NCBI GenBank assembly: GCA_963628035.1
Contig: CAVGED010000130.1
Span: 1-29,498, forward strand
From: 14-2 sp963628035
Lineage (GTDB): Bacteria; Bacillota; Clostridia; Lachnospirales; Lachnospiraceae
Direction: 5' to 3'
DNA: 29,498 nucleotides
Shown here: positions 4,753 to 12,776 of the stretch, piece by piece
Position numbering within the stretch: the stretch's first letter is position 1
How the letters are laid out: every line of letters starts with the position of its first letter
The notes under the pieces: generated by a model
Database searches by the model: none
Seen by the model: only the letters and a program-made list of their open reading frames with translations
What the model was told of the DNA's origin: nothing
Translations under genes and position numbers: made by a program

Positions 4753-6753
4753 ATGGTGAAATACCATTTAAGCATAGATATAGAAACGAAAAGCAGCATA
4801 GACATCTCGGAGGCGGGAGCCTACCGGTACGCACAGTCGGAGGATTTTGGGATCCTCCTGTTCGCTTACCAGGTGGGTAACAAGCCGGTGGAGATCATCG
4901 ATCTTGCGCAGGGGGAACAGATACCGGAATGGCTGCTGAATGCCCTGAGGGATCCGGCCGTAGTCAAACATGCGTACAACGCTGCGTTTGAGTGGTACTG
5001 TCTGAACATGGCAGGGTATTACACTCCGCTGGATCAGTGGCGGTGCACTAGGGCGCACGGGCTGTACTGTGGATACACAGCCAGTCTGGAGGCAACCGGA
5101 AAGGCGATCGGGCTTCCGCAGGACAAGCAGAAGCTGTCCATCGGCAAGACGCTGATCCGTTACTTCTGCACCCCGTGCAAGCCCACGAAGAGTAACGGAA
5201 ACCGTACGTGGAACCTTCCGCATCACGCACCGGAGAAATGGGAGCTCTTCAAGGAATACTGCAAGCAGGACGTAGTGACTGAACACGAGATCCTTCGGAG
5301 ACTGAACCAGTTCCCGATGCCGCAGGAGGAGATCCGTCTCTGGCAGATGGATGTCTGCATGAATGCATTCGGTGTCCGCGTGGACACGGATCTGATCAAC
5401 GGGGCGCTTCGGATCGACAGCGTAAGCACGGAACGTTTGGAAGGGGAAGCCCGCGGGCTTACTGGTCTTGAGAACCCGAACAGCCTGGCGCAGCTAAAGT
5501 CCTGGATCGAGCGGGAACTGTCGGACTGCGCGGAAACAGATGTCTGTCTTCCCGGACTCACAAAAGGGGATGTGTCTACGCTGCTGGAACGCAACGATAT
5601 TCCGCCAGAGGTGCGCAGGGTGCTGGAGATCCGCCAGCAGCTTGGCAAGACATCCATAAAGAAATACGCAGCCATGAACGCGGCAAAGGGAGCAGATGAC
5701 CGGATCCGGGGACTTACGCAGTATTACGGGGCGAACCGTACCGGCAGATGGGCCGGACGCCTGGTACAGCTGCAGAATCTTCCACGGAATTATATCAAGA
5801 CGCTGGACTATGCAAGGAAACTTGTCAAGGCCGGAAATTATACCGGGCTTCGGATCTTATATGGGAACGTCCCGGACACACTCTCACAGCTGATCCGGAC
5901 GGCCTTCATACCGTCGGAAGGAAATAAGTTCGTTGTGGCCGATTTCTCCGCCATCGAAGCGCGGGTGATCGCCTGGCTGGCCGGAGAACAGTGGGTGAAC
6001 GAAGTATTTGCCACACACGGGAAGATCTACGAAGCAACAGCTTCCCAGATGTTCCATGTTCCGGTAGAAATGATCGTGAAAGGGAATCCGGAGTATTCCC
6101 TCCGGCAGAAGGGAAAGGTCGCCACGCTGGCACTGGGATACCAGGGTGGCAGCTCTGCACTCATCGCAATGGGGGCACTGGACATGGGGATCTCTGAAGA
6201 CGAGCTTCCGGACATCGTCAGCAGGTGGAGAGGGGCGAACAGGCGGATCTGTGATCTGTGGTATGCCATAGAGCAGGCAGCAGTCACGACCATGCAGACA
6301 GCCCAGCCGCAGGCGATACGCGGACTTATCTTCGCACTGGAAGGGGATATGGTCTACGGACAGTGCTTCCTGACTGTACAGCTCCCAAGCGGCCGGAAGC
6401 TGTACTACCCGAAACCGTTTCTTCAGGAGAACCAGTTCGGAAAGATGGCTGTACACTATTATGCCATGGGGCAGACAACCAGGAAGTGGGGAGTCACATC
6501 CACCTACGGCGGGAAGATGACGGAAAACATCGTGCAGGCCATCGCCAGGGACTGTCTGGCCGAAACGTTAAAAAGGATAGATGCAAAGAACTTACAGGTA
6601 GTATTCCATGTCCACGATGAAGTGATCATTGATGCCCCGATGGATACCACGGTGGACGAGATCTGTGGCCTGATGGCCGAGCCGATACCGTGGGCACCGG
6701 GACTCATATTAAAAGGTGCCGGCTTTGAAAGCCAGTATTACAAGAAGGATTAG
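4753..6753 (+). CDS. Phage DNA polymerase, family A, with 3'-5' exonuclease
   Basis: A 666-residue replicative polymerase. The N-terminal DnaQ-like exonuclease shows Exo I 'SIDIETKS' (Asp9, Glu11), Exo II 'YNAAFEW' (Asn76 to Glu80) and Exo III 'YCKQD' (Tyr169, Asp173). The polymerase domain has motif A 'VADFSAIEARVIAWLAG' (Asp397), motif B 'RQKGKVATLALGYQGG' (Arg451, Lys455, Tyr463) and motif C 'HVHDEVIID' (Asp622, Glu623), so all key residues are intact. There is no 5' nuclease domain, as in phage polymerases. The ATG at 4753 follows CAGGAGGGATC. It is followed after 12 bases by the primase-helicase gene, so the two fork enzymes are made together. Confidence 0.97.
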   Translation: MVKYHLSIDIETKSSIDISEAGAYRYAQSEDFGILLFAYQVGNKPVEIIDLAQGEQIPEWLLNALRDPAVVKHAYNAAFEWYCLNMAGYYTPLDQWRCTRAHGLYCGYTASLEATGKAIGLPQDKQKLSIGKTLIRYFCTPCKPTKSNGNRTWNLPHHAPEKWELFKEYCKQDVVTEHEILRRLNQFPMPQEEIRLWQMDVCMNAFGVRVDTDLINGALRIDSVSTERLEGEARGLTGLENPNSLAQLKSWIERELSDCAETDVCLPGLTKGDVSTLLERNDIPPEVRRVLEIRQQLGKTSIKKYAAMNAAKGADDRIRGLTQYYGANRTGRWAGRLVQLQNLPRNYIKTLDYARKLVKAGNYTGLRILYGNVPDTLSQLIRTAFIPSEGNKFVVADFSAIEARVIAWLAGEQWVNEVFATHGKIYEATASQMFHVPVEMIVKGNPEYSLRQKGKVATLALGYQGGSSALIAMGALDMGISEDELPDIVSRWRGANRRICDLWYAIEQAAVTTMQTAQPQAIRGLIFALEGDMVYGQCFLTVQLPSGRKLYYPKPFLQENQFGKMAVHYYAMGQTTRKWGVTSTYGGKMTENIVQAIARDCLAETLKRIDAKNLQVVFHVHDEVIIDAPMDTTVDEICGLMAEPIPWAPGLILKGAGFESQYYKKD

Positions 6754-6765
6754 GAGGAGAGCCAG

Positions 6766-9174
6766 ATGCAGAACAACAGAAAACTGATGATCAGTACGGC
6801 AGGGAGCCGCAAGGCCACACACTGGCCGAAGAGTTCCATCCTCTGGTCCGATTTTGTGGAAAAACTGAAAATACCAGTGCGCAGCGGGGAGACCATGGAT
6901 CAGTATCTTGCCATGCCGAAAGCCCAGCAGGCGGATCTCAAGGACGTGGGCGGATATGTCGGCGGTACGTTCAGTAACGACCGTCGGAAGTCTGCCTACA
7001 TCGAAGGAAGGGATCTGGTCACGCTGGATCTGGACAGTATCCCTGCCGGACAGACGCAGGATATCTTAAAGCGCGTAGGCGGTCTCGGATGCGCAGCAGC
7101 CATCTACAGCACCAGGAAGCATACAGGTTACGCCCCAAGGCTTCGGGTGATCATCCCGCTGGACATGACGGCCGCAGCGGATGAATACGAACCCGCTGCA
7201 CGGAAGCTGGCGTCTCTTATCGGAATGGAATTCTGTGATCCCACGACCTTCGAACCCACACGGCTCATGTACTGGCCCAGCTGCTGCGCAGACGGCGAAT
7301 ATGTATGCGAAGTATACGATAACCCGTTCTGCAGCCTGACCGGGCTTCTGGGCATGTACGGGGACTGGCGGGACATCTCCCAGTGGCCACAGGTTCCAGG
7401 GTCGGAAGCCATAGAACGGCGCCGCCTGGCGAAGCAGGAGAACCCGACAGAAAAGCGCGGCGCGGTCGGAGCATTCTGCCGTACATACTCCATTACAGAA
7501 GCCATGGAGAAGTTCATTCCAGGCATGTATGAAGCGAGCGATATTCCGGGGCGTTACACGTACACCGGCGGATCCACACAGGGTGGCGCGATAGTCTATG
7601 ACGGGGATCTGTTCCTGTACTCCCACCACGCCACCGATCCGTGCTCCGGACAGCTGGTCAATGCATTCGACATGGTTCGTCTTCACAAGTACGGGGATCA
7701 GGATACGGAAGCGAAGGAAGGAACCCCGAACAACAAGCTTCCGTCCTTCCTGGCCATGACGCGGCTTGCACTCGACGACAGCAGCGTGTCCGGCCTTCTG
7801 GCGAAGGAACGCATGGACGCAGCCAAGCAGGCGTTCTCTGCCGAGAAGCTGCCAGTCAGTGAGGACGACCTGAGCTGGGTCTACAGCCTGACCAAGGACG
7901 GGAATGGAAGATTCGAAAAGACGATAAATAACGCTGTGATTATCCTGGAGCACGACCCGTTGCTGAAGGGGAAGATCGTTACGGATGAATTCGCGAGCTG
8001 CGGGATGGCCATGGGAAGGCTTCCATGGGATGCCAGGGACGAGAAGCGCAGATGGAAAGACGTGGATGACGCCGGCTACTACCGTTACATGGAGATGTTT
8101 TACGGCATCACCGGACGGGAGAAGCTGGATAACGCACTGATGATCGTGAGCGCCCAGAACCGGATCAATGACGTGAAGAGATATCTGCAGGGCAACAAAT
8201 GGGACGGCGTCAGGCGGCTGGAGTCTATCCTGCCGGAATACCTCGGTGCGGAAGACAATGCATACACAAGAGCCGTTATGCGCAAGTCGCTCTGTGCTGC
8301 CGTGGCACGTGCGGTCACCGGCGGCATCAAGTTTGATTACATGCCGATCTTCGTGGGACCGCAGGGGATCGGCAAGAGTACGCTGCTGTCCATCCTGGGA
8401 AAAGAATGGTTCTCGGATTCTCTCACAACGTTCGAGGGGAAAGAAGCTGCTGAGCTGATACAGGGTACCTGGATCAATGAGGTGGGGGAGCTGACGGCAT
8501 TTACGAAGCAGGAGACCCAGACGATCAAACAGTTTTTAAGCAAGACCGATGATATCTACCGCGCAGCCTACGGCCGCAGAACGGAGAAGTATCCGCGCCG
8601 CTGCGTGTTCTTCGGGACATCGAATGACAGCGAATTCCTGAAAGACGCCACCGGGAACCGGCGCTTCTGGCCGGTGGATGTCGGCGTGTACCCGGCGAAG
8701 AAATCCATATGGGATCAGCTGCCGGGGGAAGTGGATCAGATCTGGGCGGAGGCCTATGCATACTGGCAGATGGGGGAGAAACTCTATCTTCCGAAAGAGG
8801 TGGAACAGCTTGCGCAGGAGGCCCAGGAAGAGCACCGGGAAACGTCCGGGAAGGAAGGTATCGTACATGACTTTCTGGAGAAGCTGATCCCGGAAAACTG
8901 GGATCAGATGAGCCTTCTAAGCCGCAGGATGTATCTGAACGGGAACATGCACCAGGAGGCAGGCGGGAAGCTTGTGAAGCGGGATAAGACCTGCGCAGTG
9001 GAAGTCTGGGCGGAGTGTTTTGGTGGGGATCCGAAATATATGAGCCGGAAAGACAGTGCGGAGATCAACAATATCCTGATGGGCGTCAAAGGCTGGGAGA
9101 GAACAAGGACTCCACGGAAATACGCCCTTTACGGATCCCAGAGGGGGTTTGAACGGCTTGACTACAAAGGTTAG
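6766..9174 (+). CDS. Primase-helicase: AEP-like primase domain plus VapE-family ATPase
   Basis: An 802-residue replication protein. The N-terminal third has features of an archaeo-eukaryotic-type primase: 'LVTLDLDSI' (Asp88-x-Asp90) as the metal site, 'YSTRKHT' (His119) as the S-x-H-like motif, and 'RLRVIIPL'. The C-terminal half is a virulence-associated-E (VapE) superfamily 3-like ATPase: Walker A 'GPQGIGKSTLL' (Lys537), Walker B-like 'GTWINEVGEL' (Glu572), and 'FFGTSNDSEFLKDATGNRRF' with the sensor Asn and arginine-finger-like Arg residues. It would prime and unwind DNA at the phage origin. The ATG at 6766 follows AGGAGGAGAGCC. Directly downstream lies a repeat-rich gap that could be the origin it acts on. 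Confidence 0.93.
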   Translation: MQNNRKLMISTAGSRKATHWPKSSILWSDFVEKLKIPVRSGETMDQYLAMPKAQQADLKDVGGYVGGTFSNDRRKSAYIEGRDLVTLDLDSIPAGQTQDILKRVGGLGCAAAIYSTRKHTGYAPRLRVIIPLDMTAAADEYEPAARKLASLIGMEFCDPTTFEPTRLMYWPSCCADGEYVCEVYDNPFCSLTGLLGMYGDWRDISQWPQVPGSEAIERRRLAKQENPTEKRGAVGAFCRTYSITEAMEKFIPGMYEASDIPGRYTYTGGSTQGGAIVYDGDLFLYSHHATDPCSGQLVNAFDMVRLHKYGDQDTEAKEGTPNNKLPSFLAMTRLALDDSSVSGLLAKERMDAAKQAFSAEKLPVSEDDLSWVYSLTKDGNGRFEKTINNAVIILEHDPLLKGKIVTDEFASCGMAMGRLPWDARDEKRRWKDVDDAGYYRYMEMFYGITGREKLDNALMIVSAQNRINDVKRYLQGNKWDGVRRLESILPEYLGAEDNAYTRAVMRKSLCAAVARAVTGGIKFDYMPIFVGPQGIGKSTLLSILGKEWFSDSLTTFEGKEAAELIQGTWINEVGELTAFTKQETQTIKQFLSKTDDIYRAAYGRRTEKYPRRCVFFGTSNDSEFLKDATGNRRFWPVDVGVYPAKKSIWDQLPGEVDQIWAEAYAYWQMGEKLYLPKEVEQLAQEAQEEHRETSGKEGIVHDFLEKLIPENWDQMSLLSRRMYLNGNMHQEAGGKLVKRDKTCAVEVWAECFGGDPKYMSRKDSAEINNILMGVKGWERTRTPRKYALYGSQRGFERLDYKG

Positions 9175-9304
9175 GAAAAAGTTTGTAGTTTTTGTAGTCA
9201 ATGTAGTTTTTAAAAACTACAAAACTACAAAATGTAGTCAGACTTTGTAGCCACCAAAAACCGCGTAAAATCAACAAAAACTATAATAAAACTACAAAAC
9301 TACA
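9162..9304. repeat. Ten TGTAG/CTACA repeats; candidate replication origin (iterons)
   Basis: TGTAG occurs at 9184, 9193, 9202, 9233 and 9246 and its complement CTACA at 9162, 9217, 9225, 9292 and 9300. The first three direct copies are spaced exactly nine bases apart, and the inverted copies come in pairs eight bases apart. Around the middle TTTTTAAAAA, the copies face one another, making a large inverted repeat. The region is very AT-rich and non-coding. Repeats of this sort next to a primase-helicase gene suggest initiator binding sites. Rest of the gap (to 9429) is AT-rich with an alternating purine-pyrimidine tract; no gene is seen. Confidence 0.6.
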
Positions 9305-9373
9305 AACTTTCTATATGAATAAAAAAATAAATAAAAATATACCGCCTAGCGTCACCTAACCCGCCTAATACGG

Positions 9374-9394
9374 ACATATATACACGTGTACACG
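9374..9394. other. 21-base alternating purine-pyrimidine tract with palindrome
   Basis: Every base from 9374 to 9394 alternates between purine and pyrimidine, and TACACGTGTA at 9381-9390 is a perfect palindrome. Such tracts can unwind or adopt left-handed DNA and serve as dyad protein sites. It lies between the TGTAG repeats and the VRR-NUC gene. Confidence 0.6.
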
Positions 9395-9429
9395 AGAGAC
9401 GTAGGCAGGAGAAATCGGAGGGATGAAAA

Positions 9430-9759
9430 ATGAAAGAGAGTGAGATCGAGAAGATACTAGTGGACGAAGTCAAGAACCTGGGCGGCCGGGCGTACAAATG
9501 GGTGAGCCCGGGCAACGCAGGCGTGCCGGACCGGATCGTGATCCTGCCGGATGCCAGACCGATCTTCGTGGAGCTGAAGACGGAGACCGGAAGACCGACA
9601 GCCTTGCAGGAGGCGCAGATCAGACGGCTGAAGAATCTCGGACAGCGGGTCGAGGTCGTGAGAGGGCTTTCGGGGCTGATACAGTTTTTTAGGGATCTCG
9701 GCCGTCACGATGTGGCCAGGAGGATTGCCATGAAGTTTGCGGGAGGTGGAGTCATATGA
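9430..9759 (+). CDS. VRR-NUC domain nuclease
   Basis: A 109-residue protein made almost only of a VRR-NUC domain (PD-(D/E)XK superfamily). 'GVPDRIV' (Asp34) and 'IFVELKTETG' (Glu48-x-Lys50) are the catalytic D...ExK residues; 'PGNAGVPDRI' is typical of the phage stand-alone form. VRR-NUC proteins cut branched DNA such as Holliday junctions or flaps, so a role in resolving replication intermediates before packaging is expected. GGAGGGATGAAAA precedes the ATG. The stop overlaps the start of the SNF2 helicase gene (ATGA), a pairing that is common in phages and suggests that both enzymes work together. Confidence 0.93.
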   Translation: MKESEIEKILVDEVKNLGGRAYKWVSPGNAGVPDRIVILPDARPIFVELKTETGRPTALQEAQIRRLKNLGQRVEVVRGLSGLIQFFRDLGRHDVARRIAMKFAGGGVI

Positions 9760-11141
9760 TCTTCGAGCCGCACGGGTACCAGCAGCATTGCATTGACCGG
9801 ATCACAGAAACCAAAAAGCTTGGACTGTTCCTGGATATGGGTCTCGGTAAGACAGTCACCACGATGACCGCGATCCGCAGGCTGAAGTATGACCGGTTCG
9901 CCATCCGCAAAGTGCTGGTGATCGCCCCGAAGAAGGTTGCAGAGGGCACCTGGACGCGGGAAAAGGACAAGTGGGAGCATACGAAGATCCTCCGGGTGGC
10001 GCAGGTGCTGGGGAGTCAGGAAAAGCGGATCCGGGCGCTCAACACCCCGGCGGACATCTACATCACGAACCGGGAAAACGTATGCTGGCTGGTGGATTAT
10101 TACCGGAACAGCTGGCCGTTCGACATGGTGGTCGTGGATGAGTCGAGCAGCTTTAAGAGCCACAAGGCGAAGCGGTTCAAAGCCCTAGCCAGTGTCGGGA
10201 GCCATATCGACAGGATGGTGGAGCTTACCGGGACGCCGTCCCCGAACGGACTGAACGACCTGTGGTCGCAGGTGTATCTTCTCGACGGGGGAGAACGTCT
10301 CGGAAAGAGATACACCCAGTTCCGGGAACGGTATTTCCAGCCGGACAAGCGCGGGGCTGACGGCATGGTTTATAACTACGCAGCCAAGCCCGGGAGTGAG
10401 CAGAGCATTCTCGAGAAAATATCGGACATCTGCATCTCCATGAAGGCAGAGGATTACTTACAACTTCCGGATGTGACCTACCACCAGATACCGGTTGTGC
10501 TGGATCAGAAATCCATGAAGGCCTATCAGGATCTGGAACGCCGGATGGTCCTTGAGCTTCCGGAAGAGGAGGAAGAGATCAGCGTCACCAGCGCGGCTGC
10601 TTTGAGCAATAAACTCCTTCAGCTGGCAAACGGAGCCCTGTATGACGATGACCACTGCGTCCATGAAGTACACAGCTGCAAGCTGGAAGCCTTCCTGGAG
10701 CTTGTGGAATCCCTTCAGGGAAAGCCGGCACTGGTGTTCTACAATTTCCAGCATGACCGGACGAGGATCCTGGCGGCGCTTGAGAAGTCCGGGCTGCGTG
10801 TTCGGGAGCTGAAGACCCCGCAGGACGAGGATGACTGGAACAACGGACAGATCGACATCCTCCTGGCCCATCCGGCCAGCAGCGCCTATGGCCTGAACCT
10901 GCAGCAGGGAGGAAACCATGTCGTCTGGTTCGGCCTTACCTGGAACTATGAGTTGTACACCCAGGCGAACAAGCGGCTGCACCGGCAGGGACAGACCGAG
11001 AAAGTTATCATTCATCACCTCGTCTGCAGCGGCACGCGGGATGAGGACGTCATGCAGGCACTGGAGCGGAAAGATGATGTACAGAACTGGGTGATGCAGA
11101 GCCTGAAAGCAAGGATAAAAGCTATAAAGGAGGGAAAATGA
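9756..11141 (+). CDS. SNF2-family DNA helicase/translocase
   Basis: A 461-residue superfamily 2 ATPase of the compact phage SNF2 type. Motif I is 'DMGLGKTVT' (Lys32), motif II 'VVVDESSSFKSHKAKR' (Asp128, Glu129; DESS rather than DEAH), motif III 'LTGTPSPNGLNDLWSQVYLL', and motif VI 'RLHRQGQTEKV' (Arg410). It would use ATP to translocate on duplex DNA and remodel DNA-protein or branched structures, possibly feeding the VRR-NUC nuclease whose stop codon it overlaps. Ribosome site GGGAGGTGGAGTC lies before the ATG. No accessory domains are seen beyond the two RecA-like lobes. Confidence 0.93.
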   Translation: MIFEPHGYQQHCIDRITETKKLGLFLDMGLGKTVTTMTAIRRLKYDRFAIRKVLVIAPKKVAEGTWTREKDKWEHTKILRVAQVLGSQEKRIRALNTPADIYITNRENVCWLVDYYRNSWPFDMVVVDESSSFKSHKAKRFKALASVGSHIDRMVELTGTPSPNGLNDLWSQVYLLDGGERLGKRYTQFRERYFQPDKRGADGMVYNYAAKPGSEQSILEKISDICISMKAEDYLQLPDVTYHQIPVVLDQKSMKAYQDLERRMVLELPEEEEEISVTSAAALSNKLLQLANGALYDDDHCVHEVHSCKLEAFLELVESLQGKPALVFYNFQHDRTRILAALEKSGLRVRELKTPQDEDDWNNGQIDILLAHPASSAYGLNLQQGGNHVVWFGLTWNYELYTQANKRLHRQGQTEKVIIHHLVCSGTRDEDVMQALERKDDVQNWVMQSLKARIKAIKEGK

Positions 11142-11143
11142 AG

Positions 11144-11362
11144 ATGAGAAAATCCGAAGCTATCCGGAAGACCGGAGAATACACAGGAAGGACTGATGAA
11201 CACAAACGGACGGTGCACAAGGTCAGATGTCAGGGGTGCGGGAATTATATATACTCCGACGACGATCTGGCAGATGTAGAACATGTCAGGACGAAACGCG
11301 GGACAGATCTATTCTTCCATACGGACTGTATGGAAGACGTCTGGAAACGCAGGATCTGTTAG
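11144..11362 (+). CDS. Small zinc-ribbon-like protein
   Basis: A 72-residue protein, N-terminus MRKSEAIRKTGEYTGRT. 'VRCQGCGNYIYSDDDLADV' and 'FFHTDCMEDVWKR' supply Cys-x-x-Cys and His-x-x-Cys pairs, so one zinc knuckle is likely. ATG 11144 is chosen because GGAGGG (11129-11134) is nine bases away; ATG 11138, which overlaps the helicase stop, is only three bases from it but would add just two residues. It lies between the SNF2 helicase and the PP-loop enzyme in a tight operon. Its target could be DNA, RNA or protein; function unknown. Confidence 0.65.
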   Translation: MRKSEAIRKTGEYTGRTDEHKRTVHKVRCQGCGNYIYSDDDLADVEHVRTKRGTDLFFHTDCMEDVWKRRIC

Positions 11363-11372
11363 GGGGTTAATG

Positions 11373-12140
11373 ATGGCCAAGACAAATATCATCGTCGAAG
11401 AGGGAGTACAGACAGACTATACAAGTGTCATCGTGAGTTATTCAAACGGGATCGACAGCACAGGAGCTTTATATTGGGCACTAAAGGAGTTCCCGAAAGA
11501 CAAAATATTTCTCTTGTACTGTGATACCGGATTTGAGTACCCGGAAAATATCCAGATGTTTTACAGGACGGCGAAGTTTCTTGGGGTAAAGCCGGTATTG
11601 TTACAGCACCCAAAGGGCTTCCTGAACCTGCTTCTGGAAGAGCGGTTGAAATGGCCGGATATGAAAAACAGATGGTGCACGGCGTATCTAAAGACTGGGA
11701 TAACGGATAAATGGATACGTGCAAACAGGGAACTGCTGGGGAACAAGTGTCTTTTCATATCCGGCGAACGAAGAGATGAGAGCAGGAGCCGGGCAAAGCT
11801 TCCGGAGATCGAGTATCACAGTACAACTCTTTGGACGAAGCGGAAAGGTGATTTCACCTGCCATTGGTACCGCCCTTGTCTGGATTTCGAAAAAGGCAAA
11901 ATGTTTGAACGCGGGAAGGAACTGCACCTGGAGCCACATTTCTGCTATGGATACCTGGGACGTTGCAGCTGCATGGCCTGCATGTTTATGCCGGATGGCC
12001 ATGCTGTCGAAAACATGAAGCGGTATCCGGATCGGATACAACCGTTCATACAGGCGGAGATATGGCTATCGCATACTTGGAAAAAGGGAAGAAGCCTAGA
12101 GGAATTATGGCGTCAATGCCACGACATTGACGATGTATGA
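11373..12140 (+). CDS. Phosphoadenosine phosphosulfate reductase-like PP-loop protein
   Basis: A 255-residue protein of the adenine-nucleotide alpha-hydrolase superfamily. 'VSYSNGIDST' (residues 21-30) is the PP-loop that binds pyrophosphate, and 'KNRWCTAYLKTGI' plus 'FISGERRDESRSRAKLPE' resemble the substrate loops of phage CysH-like enzymes. 'CYGYLGRCSCMACMF' (Cys191, 198, 200, 203) is a possible metal or Fe-S site, as in DndC-type relatives. Phage members may modify DNA or RNA with sulfur or act in sulfur metabolism; which applies here cannot be told. ATG 11373 is better spaced from AGGGGG than the adjacent ATG 11370; the longer frame upstream is a shadow of the zinc-ribbon gene. Confidence 0.85.
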   Translation: MAKTNIIVEEGVQTDYTSVIVSYSNGIDSTGALYWALKEFPKDKIFLLYCDTGFEYPENIQMFYRTAKFLGVKPVLLQHPKGFLNLLLEERLKWPDMKNRWCTAYLKTGITDKWIRANRELLGNKCLFISGERRDESRSRAKLPEIEYHSTTLWTKRKGDFTCHWYRPCLDFEKGKMFERGKELHLEPHFCYGYLGRCSCMACMFMPDGHAVENMKRYPDRIQPFIQAEIWLSHTWKKGRSLEELWRQCHDIDDV

Positions 12141-12175
12141 CTGACAAAGCAAATGCAAGAAGGGAGGGGATAGCA

Positions 12176-12610
12176 TTGAAGACACTGAACCGAAAAGATT
12201 TTGAAGATTACCAGAAGATAGGGCTCAAGATCAGCTCCTTAAGGGATCGGATCTCGAAGCTGGAGGATATGGCTGCCAGGTATGAGTATGGTGCGGCGAA
12301 GGGATCAAATCCGGATTTCCCGTATCAGCCCATGACCTTCCATGTATCGGGTTACAACATCCGGGATGATGAGAAGAAGCGCGCGAAGATCCAGAATCTG
12401 AAGATTCAGCTGGAAAAAGAGATCCGGAAGGAAGAGATGAAGCGTCTGGAGATAGAGGAATTCATTGGCAGCATAGAAGACCGGACGGATAATCTGATCT
12501 TCTCGTACTACTACCTGGATAAGATGTCCCAGGAGGAAATCTCGCGGAAACTGCATATCGATCAGAGCGCGGTGAGCAAGCGGATCTCGAAATATTTTTC
12601 GAAAAAATGA
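12176..12610 (+). CDS. ArpU/RinA-like late transcription regulator
   Basis: A 144-residue helical protein. A coiled-coil-like middle ('KKRAKIQNLKIQLEKEIRKE') leads to a C-terminal sigma-70 region-4-like helix-turn-helix: 'YYYLDKMSQEEISRKLHIDQ' then SAVSKRISKYF. This is the layout of ArpU/RinA-type proteins, which switch on late genes of Gram-positive phages. The TTG at 12176 with AGGGAGGGGATAGCA upstream is preferred over ATG 12137, which overlaps the PP-loop gene but has no Shine-Dalgarno and would add 13 residues. The gene lies directly before the late promoter and leader (12638-12740), as expected for the regulator of that promoter. Confidence 0.85.
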   Translation: MKTLNRKDFEDYQKIGLKISSLRDRISKLEDMAARYEYGAAKGSNPDFPYQPMTFHVSGYNIRDDEKKRAKIQNLKIQLEKEIRKEEMKRLEIEEFIGSIEDRTDNLIFSYYYLDKMSQEEISRKLHIDQSAVSKRISKYFSKK

Positions 12611-12637
12611 AAATGGCATAAAATTCATAATTTTTTG

Positions 12638-12646
12638 TGCTATAAT
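12638..12646 (+). promoter_or_regulatory. Extended -10 late promoter
   Basis: TGCTATAAT is a perfect extended -10 element. At the -35 position there is only ATAAAA-like sequence, so the promoter probably depends on an activator or on the extended -10 contact. It lies 28 bases after the ArpU/RinA-like gene and about 130 bases before the small terminase gene. Start expected near 12653. Confidence 0.72.
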
Positions 12647-12652
12647 GTGTAT

Positions 12653-12740
12653 TAGCCGAAGTGGCGAGAATGAATCCCTCTGAAATTTCTCCTTGGCGAA
12701 AAGAGTGCTGGACATGATGTCCGGTGCTCTTTTCGTTTTT
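12653..12740 (+). ncRNA. Predicted ~88-nt late leader RNA ending at a terminator
   Basis: Between the promoter and the terminase gene, two hairpins follow each other: a bulged one (GCC/GGC outer pairs 12655-12657 with 12695-12697; GAAGAA-type inner pairs including GAGAA 12666-12670 with TTCTC 12687-12691), then the terminator. Unless read through, transcription from the promoter gives only this short RNA. The layout is like lambda pR' with its 6S RNA. Also contains a 15-codon frame (12670-12717, stop in the terminator loop) without a convincing ribosome site. Confidence 0.45.
12697..12740 (+). terminator. Strong intrinsic terminator before the late operon
   Basis: Arms 12697-12713 and 12719-12735 pair over all 17 positions (three G-U pairs) around the loop ATGAT, followed by TTTTT. 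It stands between the late promoter and the small terminase gene, so late expression requires read-through or another promoter. Confidence 0.85.
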
Positions 12741-12776
12741 GGCGGCGGAAATATACACAGATTTGAAGGTGGTGGG

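Noticed and set aside
7066..7953. Long minus-strand frame (295 codons) inside the primase-helicase gene
   Set aside because: The plus strand has convincing primase/VapE motifs; the minus frame has no family features and no start signal.
9162..9304. CRISPR-like array
   Set aside because: Repeat units are five bases and in both orientations, with no spacers of regular length and no cas genes.
12670..12717. Fifteen-codon leader peptide frame with two Trp codons
   Set aside because: No convincing Shine-Dalgarno; kept only as an alternative idea for read-through of the late terminator.
12693..12776. N-terminal extension of the small terminase frame
   Set aside because: The extension runs through the terminator hairpin, and ATG 12777 has the ribosome site.
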